DNA of 13,989 nt from positions 6,157 through 20,145 of the forward strand of contig MGSU01000022.1 of assembly GCA_001799195.1 (NCBI GenBank). The letters are read 5' to 3'. Every line of letters begins with the position of its first letter. The first letter of the stretch is position 1. Origin of the DNA: Deltaproteobacteria bacterium RIFOXYA12_FULL_61_11. GTDB lineage: Bacteria; Bdellovibrionota_F; JAHFAK01; YA12-FULL-61-11. Shown in pieces: positions 1 to 7,493 of the stretch. The notes beneath the pieces were generated by a model. That model had not been told where the DNA came from and made no database searches. It was given only the letters and a program-made list of their open reading frames with translations. A program made the translations under genes and the position numbers.

Positions 1-87
1 CACCGCGGCGAGGATGCCTATGATGGACACGGTGATGAGCAGCTCGATAAGGGTGAACCCCCGCGCTCCGATTCGCTGTGTACGCAT
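1..87 (-). CDS. Type IV prepilin / pseudopilin, N-terminal fragment
   Basis: Only the first 29 codons are present; the gene continues beyond the left edge. The translation reads MRTQRIGARG followed by FTLIELLITVSIIGILAAV. This is the class III (prepilin peptidase) signal: a short basic leader ending in Gly, cleavage before Phe, Glu at mature position 5, then a hydrophobic N-terminal helix. Such proteins are inner-membrane subunits assembled into type IV pili or type II secretion pseudopili; which one cannot be decided from this fragment. The ATG (complement of 85-87) has GGAG about 9 bases upstream and a further AAGGA a little farther up. The family call is sure, the exact role is open. Confidence 0.9.
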   Translation of the reverse strand, partial: MRTQRIGARGFTLIELLITVSIIGILAAV

Positions 88-178
88 CGTCGTGCTCCGT
101 GATCCTTCGCGATGCTCTCACCATAGCACGCCCCTCGTCCCAGGGCCACGGGAAAGTCGTCCGGACGGACCACATGCC

Positions 179-312
179 TTCAGTCTTTGGGGGGCCGAGG
201 GGTCCTGTCGCCTCACACCCCCACCATGCTCATCCTTGCGCGTGGCGGGGGTCCCCCGTCGGCGCCACCCCTACGAGGTTACTGGAACTATCAGCAATCC
301 CCCAAGACTGAA
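179..312. repeat. Long rod-like inverted-repeat element, possible structured RNA
   Basis: TTCAGTCTT (179-187) pairs perfectly with AAGACTGAA (304-312). After a one-base bulge (T188), GGGGG (189-193) pairs with CCCCC (299-303). Inside, AGGGGT (198-203) can pair with ACCCCT (267-272) and CGCC (209-212) with GGCG (261-264). CCCCC-A-CCATGC (218-229) pairs with GCGTGG-C-GGGGG (240-251) around a 10-base loop. The nested pairing gives one extended rod of about 134 bases. No T-run follows on either strand, so it is not an ordinary intrinsic terminator. It could be an untranslated leader element or a small RNA on either strand. The pairing is seen; function is unknown. Confidence 0.5.
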
Positions 313-350
313 TGGTTACTCCAGGTGATCCGGGGTTTGCCGCGGGCGCA

Positions 351-379
351 TTGACATCCTCGCGGACGTGCGCGAGCAT
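351..379 (+). promoter_or_regulatory. Weak candidate promoter for the fumarase gene
   Basis: TTGACA at 351-356 is a perfect -35 hexamer. The hexamer 17 bases downstream (374-379, GAGCAT) is a poor -10. If used, transcription would start near 386, only about 30 bases before the fumarase ATG, leaving the inverted-repeat element outside the transcript. The poor -10 makes this tentative. Confidence 0.25.
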
Positions 380-402
380 GCGCCGCCGTGAGAACGATCG
401 AG

Positions 403-410
403 AAGGAGGA
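403..410 (+). promoter_or_regulatory. Strong ribosome-binding site setting the fumarase start
   Basis: AAGGAGGA lies 4 bases before the ATG at 415. This near-perfect Shine-Dalgarno fixes the start at 415 rather than at the in-frame ATG at 388, which has no comparable site. Confidence 0.85.
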
Positions 411-414
411 AACT

Positions 415-2019
415 ATGTTCCAGTACGAACCGATGTTCCAACTCGGGAAGGACGAAACCCCCTACCGGCTGCTCGGTACCGAACACGTCAAGGTCACGGA
501 GCACAATGGCCGCCGCCTGCTCGAGGTCGCTCCGGCGGGGCTGTCTCTGCTTGCCAAGACCGCCCTGCGCGACATCGCCTTCCTGCTGCGGCCCACGCAC
601 CTGCAGGGGTTGTCGAACATCCTCACCGATCCCGAGGCCTCGGACAACGACGTCTTCGTGGCCGCGAACCTCCTCGAGAACGCCATCATCGCCGCCGAGG
701 GAGTCTTCCCCGGATGCCAGGACACCGGGACCGCAATCGTCCTCGGCAAAAAGGGTCAGGCGGTGTGGACCGGAGGGGACGACGAGGAAGCCCTCTCGGC
801 CGGGATCTATGCCACCTATGCCGAACAGAACCTGCGTTACTCCCAAGTCGCGCCGCTCACCATGTACGAGGAGGCCAACACCGGGACCAACCTGCCGGCC
901 CAGATCGACCTCTTCGCCGTGCCCGGGGACGAGTACCGTTTCCTGTTCCTGGCCAAGGGCGGCGGTTCGGCCAACAAGACCTTCCTCTACCAACAGACCA
1001 AGGCCCTGCTCAATCCCGCGTCCCTGCGGACCTTCCTGGAAGAGAAGCTGCGCACCCTGGGCACCGCGGCCTGCCCGCCCTACCACCTGGCCGTGGTCAT
1101 CGGCGGCACCTCTGCCGAGATGAACCTCAAGACCGTCAAACTGGCCTCGGCCCACTACCTCGATCACCTGCCGACCTCAGGCAATCGCCAAGGCCGGGCC
1201 TTCCGGGATCTCGAGTGCGAGGCCCAGGTGCTGGACATCGCTTGCAAGAGCGGCATCGGCGCCCAGTTCGGCGGCAAGTACTTCGCCCACGACGTTCGCG
1301 TCATCCGCTTGCCCCGCCACGGGGCCTCCTGCCCGGTCGGCCTCGGAGTGAGCTGCAGCGCCGATCGCAACATCAAGGCCAAGATCACGGCCGACGGCAT
1401 CTTCCTCGAGCAGCTCGAGACCGATCCATCCAAGTACCTGCTCGAGGGCTTCCGGCAGAATAAAGGTCAGGTGGTCCGCATCGACCTCGAGGCCGGCATG
1501 GACGCGGTGCGGGCGGAGTTGACCAAGCACCCGGTAAAGACCCGACTCATGCTGAACGGAGACATCATCGTCGCCCGCGACACCGCCCACGCCAAGCTCG
1601 ACGAGCGCCTCGCGGCGGGTAAGGGTCTGCCCGACTATTTCAAGCAGCACGTCGTGTACTACGCCGGTCCGGCGAAGACCCCGGCCGGGTACGCCTCGGG
1701 CTCCTTCGGCCCGACCACGGCCGGACGCATGGACAGCTATGTCCAGCGCTTCCAGGCCGCGGGAGGCTCCCTGGTCATGCTGGCCAAGGGCAACCGTTCC
1801 CGCGTCGTGACCGAGAGCTGCAAACAGCACGGCGGCTTCTACCTGGGTTCTATCGGCGGCGCCGCGGCTATCCTTGCAAAACAATGTATTACAAAACAAG
1901 AGGTAGTCGAGTACCCCGAGCTGGGCATGGAGGCCATCTTCAAGATCCGGGTCAAGGACTTCCCCGCCTTCCTCCTGGTCGACGACAAGGGCAACGACTT
2001 CTTCTCCGGCCTGCTCTGA
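415..2019 (+). CDS. fumA: Class I (Fe-S) fumarate hydratase
   Basis: It catalyses the reversible hydration of fumarate to L-malate in the TCA cycle, in the cytoplasm, using an oxygen-sensitive [4Fe-4S] cluster. The protein is 534 residues, close to the roughly 548 of E. coli FumA/FumB, so it is a full single-chain enzyme carrying both alpha and beta parts. Three cysteines at the cluster-ligand positions are visible: C101 (GCQDTGTA), C220 (ACPPYH) and C314 (VSCSADR). They are spaced as C105, C224 and C318 in E. coli with a constant offset of 4. The C-terminal half shows YYAGPAKTP and [14 protein letters not shown], and ends [16 protein letters not shown], typical of the family. A short AT-rich codon patch occurs near 1869-1908. 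It stands alone between the prepilin and lipoprotein genes, with no obvious terminator after its stop. The symbol is by family; the tartrate-dehydratase relatives are less likely at this length. Confidence 0.95.
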   Translation: MFQYEPMFQLGKDETPYRLLGTEHVKVTEHNGRRLLEVAPAGLSLLAKTALRDIAFLLRPTHLQGLSNILTDPEASDNDVFVAANLLENAIIAAEGVFPGCQDTGTAIVLGKKGQAVWTGGDDEEALSAGIYATYAEQNLRYSQVAPLTMYEEANTGTNLPAQIDLFAVPGDEYRFLFLAKGGGSANKTFLYQQTKALLNPASLRTFLEEKLRTLGTAACPPYHLAVVIGGTSAEMNLKTVKLASAHYLDHLPTSGNRQGRAFRDLECEAQVLDIACKSGIGAQFGGKYFAHDVRVIRLPRHGASCPVGLGVSCSADRNIKAKITADGIFLEQLETDPSKYLLEGFRQNKGQVVRIDLEAGMDAVRAELTKHPVKTRLMLNGDIIVARDTAHAKLDERLAAGKGLPDYFKQHVVYYAGPAKTPAGYASGSFGPTTAGRMDSYVQRFQAAGGSLVMLAKGNRSRVVTESCKQHGGFYLGSIGGAAAILAKQCITKQEVVEYPELGMEAIFKIRVKDFPAFLLVDDKGNDFFSGLL

Positions 2020-2135
2020 ACCCATGTCCCGGCACGACCATTTAACCGCACCTCCGCCGATCATTACCTTATACAAAAACGGTGAGCTCATTTTACACAG
2101 AAAAGGGCTTACTCCCTTCCATCTCTGAGATCTCC

Positions 2136-3284
2136 ATGAGAAACGAACAACCTGGGTGCGGCAGGCGCTATGGAACCGCGCTGAGCTTGACGCTGGTCAT
2201 GCTCCACTCCTGCAGCTCCCCACAACAAACGAATGTCGCTGCACTGCGCGTGGTCGCAGCAGAAGAGCTCGGAGTCCTGGAACAATCTCCAACCATCCTC
2301 GGCCGAGACGGGGGCTTCAGCACGTTGCTGTGGGGGACCACCATCTGGGTCTACGGAGATACCTTTCTCTCCAAAGCCGATGAACACGGCCGGACCTTGC
2401 TGCACAATTCCTTTTCCAGAACCGAAGACCTGAACGCCGCTGACGGGATCACCGCTTTCTTCGAACGACAAGACAGCCTGGGCACCCCCACCATGTTGCT
2501 CGAACCCACCCCGCAAGAAGAAGCCTTCAACGCTGCTCATTCCGTCACAAACTGCCGTGAGGAACCCTGTGGAGCCCGCTACGGCACCTGGCCGACCGAA
2601 TTGGTCTGGGACCATGCCAGAGCACGAGCCCTGGCCCACTATTCCCTCATCTATGCAGAACCAGGAGCCTGGAACTTCACGACGCTGGGTTCCGGGTTAG
2701 CCGAATGGAAAGATCCGACCCAACCGGCCGTCCGTTTGCTTGCCGCCCCCTCCAGCGACACCCCGGAATTGACGTGGGCGCAGGACGATCCGGTCCCCTC
2801 GCAGGGCCCCCAGGTGCTCGACGATTATTTATACGGCTTCGCCTGCCCGCTCGTTTCTCTGCGACGACCTTGCACACTGGCCCGGGCTCCCCTTTCTACC
2901 GTGGCCCGGCGCGAGTCTTGGACCTGGTACACTGGCCACAGCTGGTCCACTGAACCCGCAAAAGCCTCGCCGCTGTTCGAAGGCAACGTGGCGATTACCG
3001 TGTCGTTCAATTCGTATCTCGGACGTTGGATGGCCATCTATGCACGCCTTTTCGAAGATACCGTCGAACTGAGAACCGCACCCGAACTCACCGGTCCCTG
3101 GTCCGAACCGCTCCCCCTGTTCACCGGCGACGACCATGACGAGGAGCGCTGGTTGTATGATGCGGTCGCCCATGCCTCCTATGCCGAAGAGAACGGCCGG
3201 ATCATGTATGTGACCTATTCGCGGCCCATTCCCGGCACCATGTTTTCCTCCGAGTTGGTTCTGGTCCGGGTCGTCTTGGAATAG
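2136..3284 (+). CDS. Secreted lipoprotein with a DUF4185-like beta-propeller domain
   Basis: The chosen ATG at 2136 gives a clean lipoprotein signal: MRNEQPGCGRR, a hydrophobic stretch (YGTALSLTLVML) and a lipobox LHSC. A GTG at 2082 in frame would bury this signal behind 18 extra residues and lacks a ribosome-binding site, so I reject it. The 382-residue protein contains GRDGGFSTLLWG and IWVYGDTFL near the mature N-terminus, then NAAHSVTNC with CGARYGTWP, a YSLIYAEPG block, and near the end LRTAPELTGPWSEPL and MYVTYSRP. These repeated 'W/YGDT', 'GPWS' and 'YxTYSRP' elements match DUF4185-type proteins, related to five-bladed glycoside-hydrolase-like propellers; no catalytic activity can be assigned. 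It is probably anchored on the outer or inner membrane facing outward. The ATG has only weak ribosome-binding complementarity and an 8-base palindrome (2127-2134) sits just before it. It converges with the alpha-galactosidase gene, 24 bases apart. Confidence 0.8.
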   Translation: MRNEQPGCGRRYGTALSLTLVMLHSCSSPQQTNVAALRVVAAEELGVLEQSPTILGRDGGFSTLLWGTTIWVYGDTFLSKADEHGRTLLHNSFSRTEDLNAADGITAFFERQDSLGTPTMLLEPTPQEEAFNAAHSVTNCREEPCGARYGTWPTELVWDHARARALAHYSLIYAEPGAWNFTTLGSGLAEWKDPTQPAVRLLAAPSSDTPELTWAQDDPVPSQGPQVLDDYLYGFACPLVSLRRPCTLARAPLSTVARRESWTWYTGHSWSTEPAKASPLFEGNVAITVSFNSYLGRWMAIYARLFEDTVELRTAPELTGPWSEPLPLFTGDDHDEERWLYDAVAHASYAEENGRIMYVTYSRPIPGTMFSSELVLVRVVLE

Positions 3285-3308
3285 GTATCGGATCGCCGAA
3301 GCGGCTCT

Positions 3309-5402
3309 TCAGCGGCTTGATTTCTTGCAGCGCAGTTCACAGAGGAAGGCACTGGAAGGACGCTGATGACAGACGAGGGCGTTCTGTTCGACGACACACC
3401 CCTCTCCGGTGACCGGCAGGATCTCGGTTGCAGAGCAGCCTTCAACCAGGTTATCCAGAGGCACGGTCAGCGCGCGCTGCCGGGGTCCCCAATTGAACAC
3501 GCCGAGCAGCCGCTGGTCCCCATCGCCGCGCAACCAGAGTTCCGGTTGCACGCCGGAATACCGTCCGCGGTCGAGGATGGGCTGGAAGAAGGTGTTGTAG
3601 ACCTTTTTGCCGACCTGGTGGTTGCGATCGAGAGCAACGAGCCGGCCGGGATAGGAACGGACTTTTTCGACCCAGGATTCGGTGAGGAGGGCGAGCCGGG
3701 CCTCGTCGAGGACCGTCAGGTCATCCCCGAGCACAAATATCCCACCCGAGAGCGCGAGGAAGGCCAACGAGGCCCGGGCCTGATCCTCGCTGAGCGGCTT
3801 GCGGATCAGGACGGTATCCGGATCGTTCTGGAACACGCGTTGGTGGAACGGGGCGAGGTTGGCGGTGCTGCGCCCCGCATTGGCCAGGTAGGACCAGAGC
3901 AGCGGCAGGGAAGGATGGTGGATGTCGGGCCCGATGCGCATGGCCTGGCTCCACCCCACGGTCGGAACCAAGGGCGCTCCGCAGGCGATGATCTTGGCTT
4001 CTTCGGGTAAACCCTCACGGATGGCGGCCAGACCCTCGCGGTAGGCCTCGATCGCGGTGACCGGACGGCTGCGCACACCCTCGTACGCGGCACCGATCAG
4101 GAAATCGACCTTGAAGATGCGATAGCCCCAGCTCCAGAGCCGCCGGAAGGTTTCGGTGACAAAGACCCGCACCTCCGGCACGGTCACGTCGAGGAGGTAG
4201 CGGGAAGCGGGCAAAGCGGCAAGCTGTGGAGCCATGTCGTAGGGGATCGGGTTGCCCTTGCCATCCTTGAGCAACCACTCGGGATGTTGCCTGGCCACGT
4301 CGCTGCTGCGGTCGACCACGAAGGGGGCTATCCACAGGCCAGGAGTAAAACCCGCCGCCGAGATCGAGGCGGCCAGGCCGTCCATGCCCGAGGGGAACTT
4401 GCCATTGGGCAGCCAGTCACCCCAGGACTTGGACCACCCATCATCTATATAGACAGCTTTCAGACCGAGGCCGGCGAGCGGACCGGCCAGAGTGCGGGTG
4501 TTTGCCAGGACAAGTGCTTCATCGACGTTGGTCGCGACCGAGTTCCACGAGTTCCAGCCCGAATACGAGGCAGTCTCACCCAGAGCCAAGGCGGGGCGCA
4601 AGCGTTGGGCATACCGGTCGATGGTGGCAGCCGAGTTCCAGGCAAGGTGCAGACGTTCGGAGGTCACCCGTCCAAACTGGAGCGGTTCGCCGTGACTGCC
4701 GTTGAGCACCGCGAGGCGCCGCAAACTCCCCTTTGTATAGACCGAGACGAAACTGGTCTTCCATCGCTGCGCGGAGAGAGCGCCGAAGAAGAGCGGGTTC
4801 TTTCCGCCAACTCCGGCCACGCCGAACATCCACCAGGAAAGATGACTGTCGAGAGACAAATGGCGGTTGTTGTTACCCCAGGCCTGGTAGCGAAGCGGAT
4901 CGTCGAAGCGAGCTTTCTCACGGTCGAGGGCTACCCAGCCACTGAAGGCCCAGGACTGGTAGCCGTTGAGGTACACCCGCTCGGCGGCCTCGAAAAGATC
5001 GGGCATGGACTTGCTGGTACCGCGTTCGGTCAGGAACGGCACCAGGCCGTTGATCCCCGTATCTCCTGCCTCGACCCACGATGAAAAGGTCGTCTCATTG
5101 GCGGCAACGTCGAAGGCTATTCCCATGGTGGGCAAGGTAGAGGAGGTCCAACACAGCTCGATGCGCCGACCTTGTTCAAGGGTACGGACAGCAAGTTGTT
5201 CATAGCGCGTCGCCGGTATCACGGTCCCGGCGCGGAGGAAACCCGCCTGCAGGGCATGCAATCGCCCCCCGTCTGGCACCTCGAGGTCGAAGGTCAGGTC
5301 TTCGTTGAGCTCGATCTTCAAGAATGGTTCGGCTTGTGCGGCGGGGGTCAGCAGGAAGAGCAGGACTGCAACGTAGAAGCAGAACGAGCGACGAAACGAC
5401 AT
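3309..5402 (-). CDS. Secreted GH36-type alpha-galactosidase
   Basis: A 697-residue glycoside hydrolase of clan GH-D (melibiase type), expected to release alpha-linked galactose from oligo- or polysaccharides by a retaining mechanism. Residues 1-24 form a Sec signal peptide (MSFRRSFCFY, hydrophobic core, TPAAQA), so it is exported. Residues about 25-270 are the N-terminal beta domain with YLNGYQSWAFSGW (144-156). The TIM barrel follows: GWNSWNS (282-288), VYIDDGW (317-323), GLWIAPF (355-361) and KVDFL (431-435), which carries the nucleophile Asp433. RIGPDI (489-494) places the acid/base at Asp493. A C-terminal beta domain ends the chain. The start has AGGAGG (complement of 5408-5413) five bases upstream. 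It lies 53 bases downstream of the PAS-GGDEF-EAL gene on the same strand, separated by a perfect hairpin. Substrate specificity within GH36 cannot be read here. Confidence 0.85.
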   Translation of the reverse strand: MSFRRSFCFYVAVLLFLLTPAAQAEPFLKIELNEDLTFDLEVPDGGRLHALQAGFLRAGTVIPATRYEQLAVRTLEQGRRIELCWTSSTLPTMGIAFDVAANETTFSSWVEAGDTGINGLVPFLTERGTSKSMPDLFEAAERVYLNGYQSWAFSGWVALDREKARFDDPLRYQAWGNNNRHLSLDSHLSWWMFGVAGVGGKNPLFFGALSAQRWKTSFVSVYTKGSLRRLAVLNGSHGEPLQFGRVTSERLHLAWNSAATIDRYAQRLRPALALGETASYSGWNSWNSVATNVDEALVLANTRTLAGPLAGLGLKAVYIDDGWSKSWGDWLPNGKFPSGMDGLAASISAAGFTPGLWIAPFVVDRSSDVARQHPEWLLKDGKGNPIPYDMAPQLAALPASRYLLDVTVPEVRVFVTETFRRLWSWGYRIFKVDFLIGAAYEGVRSRPVTAIEAYREGLAAIREGLPEEAKIIACGAPLVPTVGWSQAMRIGPDIHHPSLPLLWSYLANAGRSTANLAPFHQRVFQNDPDTVLIRKPLSEDQARASLAFLALSGGIFVLGDDLTVLDEARLALLTESWVEKVRSYPGRLVALDRNHQVGKKVYNTFFQPILDRGRYSGVQPELWLRGDGDQRLLGVFNWGPRQRALTVPLDNLVEGCSATEILPVTGEGCVVEQNALVCHQRPSSAFLCELRCKKSSR

Positions 5403-5430
5403 GACCCCCTCCTAACGTTGCACCTCACTC

Positions 5431-5450
5431 GATCGGCCTCAGGGCCGATC
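5431..5450. other. Perfect 8-bp hairpin between the cyclic-di-GMP gene and the alpha-galactosidase gene
   Basis: GATCGGCC (5431-5438), loop TCAG, GGCCGATC (5443-5450). It sits just after the stop of the PAS-GGDEF-EAL gene and 28 bases before the alpha-galactosidase start in the leftward transcript. No T-run follows on either strand, so it is not a classical terminator. It could be a processing or stability element, or a Rho-assisted stop. Confidence 0.5.
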
Positions 5451-5455
5451 CGGGC

Positions 5456-7282
5456 TCAACAGCGGCTGGCCGTGGCGAGCAAGGCCGGAATACGAGCAGC
5501 CGGCAGTACGGCGTGAACGAAGTTTCCCTGCACCTCGTCACAGCCCTGTTCTTCGACCAGGCGGAGCTGCTCGGCGGTTTCCACTCCTCCGGCGACCACT
5601 TTGCAGGAGAGTTGCTGGGCCGCATCGACCACGGAGCGCAACAAAACCTGGTCGTTGTTCGAACCTGGCAGGTCGGCAACGAAAGAACGATCGACCTTGA
5701 TTTTGTCGAAAGGAAGCTGCACCAATTGACCCAGCGGCGTGGTGTTCTGGCGAAAATCGTCGAGCGCCAGAGTCACGTCCATGGACTTGAGTTCTTGCAC
5801 TCTCCGGCTCGCAGTCTCCTCGACGAAACAACGCTGTTCTCCGAGTTCGACCTCCAGCAGGCGGGGTTCGAGGGAGAACTCGGCCAGGGCCTTGCCGACC
5901 ACGCCGGCCACGTCGAAGCGGTCCATGCGCACGCAGGAGAGATTGACCGAGACCGGCAATACGTGGAAGCCCTGTTGCCTCCATTCGCTGGTCTGGCGAC
6001 AGGCCTCGCGGATGACGAACTCCTCGAGGCGGCAACTCGTCCCGCTCGCCACTGCCAAGGGCAGGAACTCGCCGGGCAGGAGCAGCCCGCGTTGGGGGTG
6101 TTGCCACCGCAGTAAGGCCTCGAACCCGCTGATCCCTCCGCTCTTGAGGTCGACCACCGGTTGATAGTGCAGTTCGAGTTCCTGGTTGTCGATGGCCGCC
6201 AGGAGCTGCTGGCGCAAGGAGAGCCGCTCGCTGGCGCGTAGGTCCAGGGCCTGATCGGCGAAGACGAAGGCGCTGCGCCCCGTGTGTTTTGCTTGGTACA
6301 TGGCCTGATCCGCGGCCCTGATCAAGGCCGCTGCATCGTTCCCGTCACCCGGGAAAATCGCCACACCGATGCTGGCCCCGATCACGCAGCTCCCCTCGGA
6401 GAGCACGATCGGCCGGGAGAGGGACTCCAGGATTTTATTGGCCACGAGGGCGGCATCCTCGGCACGGCCGATCTCGGTCAAGACGATGGTGAATTCGTCC
6501 CCACCGAGGCGGGCCACGATGTCCGAACGTCTGACCGCGGCGGTCAAGCGCAGGGCCACTTCGCGCAGCAAGGCATCTCCGGCCTCGTGCCCGAGGGTGT
6601 CGTTGACGTGCTTGAAGTGGTCCAGGTCGATGAAGAGTAAGGCACACACGGTTCGATTGCGTCCGGCCTGCCGCAAGAGCTGGTTGAAACGGTCATGAAA
6701 GAGCTGCCGGTTGGGAATGCCGGTGAGGACATCGTAGAAGGCCAATCGGCGTAAGCGCTGCTCGTCGAAGTGCTGTTCGGAACCGCGTTGCTGCAGAGCG
6801 CGGCGGAACTCACCGCTCAACCGACGCAACCGCCGACCCGAGAGAGGGCGGAGCGGCCGGGGTGCCGGCCTCCTCGTCATCCGGTTCAGAGCGGACGTGA
6901 GTTTCCCAGCAGTGCTACCCCGCACATACCCGGTCAAGGGTCGGTCGGGTGCTGCCGACGAGGCATCGCGTAAGTTGAGGACCAGGGCCTTGCGCCCGTT
7001 CCACTCCACCGGGGTGGTACGCACCACGACTTCCAGCGGTTCGCCCAGCATGGAGAGGAATTGCAGGTTGGTTTCTTTGCCTTCGGGCACCTCGCACGCC
7101 AGCCGCTGGCTGGAGAACCGTGGGGCACACCGCTGGAGGAAGGTGCTCATGCGCTGATTGGCGTAGAGGATCGCACCATGGGGTTGTTCGATGATGGCCA
7201 CAGCCTCGGGGAAATCCCCGACGAGCTGATCGAGGTGCAACTTCAGGGTATCGGTCGGAAGAGTGAAGGTACCTTCATGCAT
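5456..7282 (-). CDS. PAS-GGDEF-EAL protein: probable diguanylate cyclase with degenerate EAL
   Basis: A 608-residue cytoplasmic cyclic-di-GMP signalling protein without membrane segments. Residues about 18-110 form a PAS-like sensor, then a basic linker (MTRRPAPRPLRPLSGRRLRRL), a GGDEF domain (about 173-345) and an EAL domain (about 356-600). The GGDEF motif is intact (RLGGDEF, 260-264) with an RxxD inhibitory I-site at 251-254, so diguanylate cyclase activity and product feedback are expected. In the EAL domain E388 (EALLRW), N447 (VNLS), E479, D508-D509, K529 and Q585 remain. However, the usual AEGVET reads AGGVET (Gly565, codon at 5588-5590) and loop 6, normally DDFGTGYSSL, reads DDFRQNTTPL. 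The phosphodiesterase is therefore probably inactive. I chose the ATG at 7282 for its GGAG; the frame stays open to an ATG at 7462 and another ATG lies at 7321. Cotranscription with the small secreted protein upstream is possible. Confidence 0.9.
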   Translation of the reverse strand: MHEGTFTLPTDTLKLHLDQLVGDFPEAVAIIEQPHGAILYANQRMSTFLQRCAPRFSSQRLACEVPEGKETNLQFLSMLGEPLEVVVRTTPVEWNGRKALVLNLRDASSAAPDRPLTGYVRGSTAGKLTSALNRMTRRPAPRPLRPLSGRRLRRLSGEFRRALQQRGSEQHFDEQRLRRLAFYDVLTGIPNRQLFHDRFNQLLRQAGRNRTVCALLFIDLDHFKHVNDTLGHEAGDALLREVALRLTAAVRRSDIVARLGGDEFTIVLTEIGRAEDAALVANKILESLSRPIVLSEGSCVIGASIGVAIFPGDGNDAAALIRAADQAMYQAKHTGRSAFVFADQALDLRASERLSLRQQLLAAIDNQELELHYQPVVDLKSGGISGFEALLRWQHPQRGLLLPGEFLPLAVASGTSCRLEEFVIREACRQTSEWRQQGFHVLPVSVNLSCVRMDRFDVAGVVGKALAEFSLEPRLLEVELGEQRCFVEETASRRVQELKSMDVTLALDDFRQNTTPLGQLVQLPFDKIKVDRSFVADLPGSNNDQVLLRSVVDAAQQLSCKVVAGGVETAEQLRLVEEQGCDEVQGNFVHAVLPAARIPALLATASRC

Positions 7283-7288
7283 GGCGGA

Positions 7289-7292
7289 CTCC
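7289..7292 (-). promoter_or_regulatory. Ribosome-binding site favouring the 7282 start
   Basis: On the minus strand TGGAG precedes the ATG at 7282 with a 6-base gap after GGAG. The in-frame ATGs at 7321, 7396 and 7462 lack a comparable site. Confidence 0.5.
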
Positions 7293-7493
7293 AGACGATC
7301 GTTCTCGTAAAACCTCTCCATGACGTGCCCGTGCCGGCCACAGCGCGGGCTTCCCCGAACGATCGCGGGGAAGCATCCACCAACGGTCGCTTCCATAGCA
7401 CGGATAGGGAACGATTGCACGTCTTTTCGTCTGGCAGGGGCACCAGCGGTGAGGGCTGACATGGATGAAGAGCATAACAGAGGGGTGAGAGAA

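Larger units (their letters stand above)
88..414. other. Gene-free stretch between the divergent prepilin and fumarase genes
   Basis: This 327-base region separates two divergently transcribed genes, so promoters for both should lie here. I see no credible coding sequence: the open frames that cross it are Arg/Pro/Ser-rich and lack ribosome-binding sites. It holds a long imperfect inverted repeat (179-312), a 7-base direct repeat GGTTACT (277-283 and 314-320) and a possible -35 element TTGACA (351-356). No match to a riboswitch class that I recognise was seen; I looked for the GEMM cyclic-di-GMP, cobalamin, glycine and THF motifs. Confidence 0.6.

Noticed and set aside
88-180. A sigma-54 promoter for the prepilin gene
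   Set aside because: Sigma-54 often drives pilin genes, so I looked for GG-N10-GC in the upstream region, but the spacing of the available GG and GC pairs did not fit.
179-312. The structured element as a cyclic-di-GMP (GEMM) riboswitch controlling the prepilin
   Set aside because: An attractive idea given the cyclic-di-GMP gene nearby, but the conserved core GACGCAAAGCC and its receptor are absent on both strands.
312-1463. A 383-residue open frame on the plus strand overlapping the fumarase
   Set aside because: It is in another frame of a clearly identified enzyme, is Arg/Pro-rich with no domain, and has no ribosome-binding site. It is a GC-rich shadow.
1177-2091. A 304-residue open frame antisense to the fumarase
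   Set aside because: Its composition mirrors the codon pattern of the opposite strand and it shows no recognisable motif or start signal.
3366-4010. Long plus-strand frames opposite the alpha-galactosidase (also 4284-5084)
   Set aside because: The minus strand carries an intact GH36 catalytic domain with both catalytic Asp residues; the opposite frames lack motifs.
5513-6115. A 200-residue plus-strand frame opposite the EAL domain
   Set aside because: Complement of well-conserved EAL coding sequence; no independent evidence.
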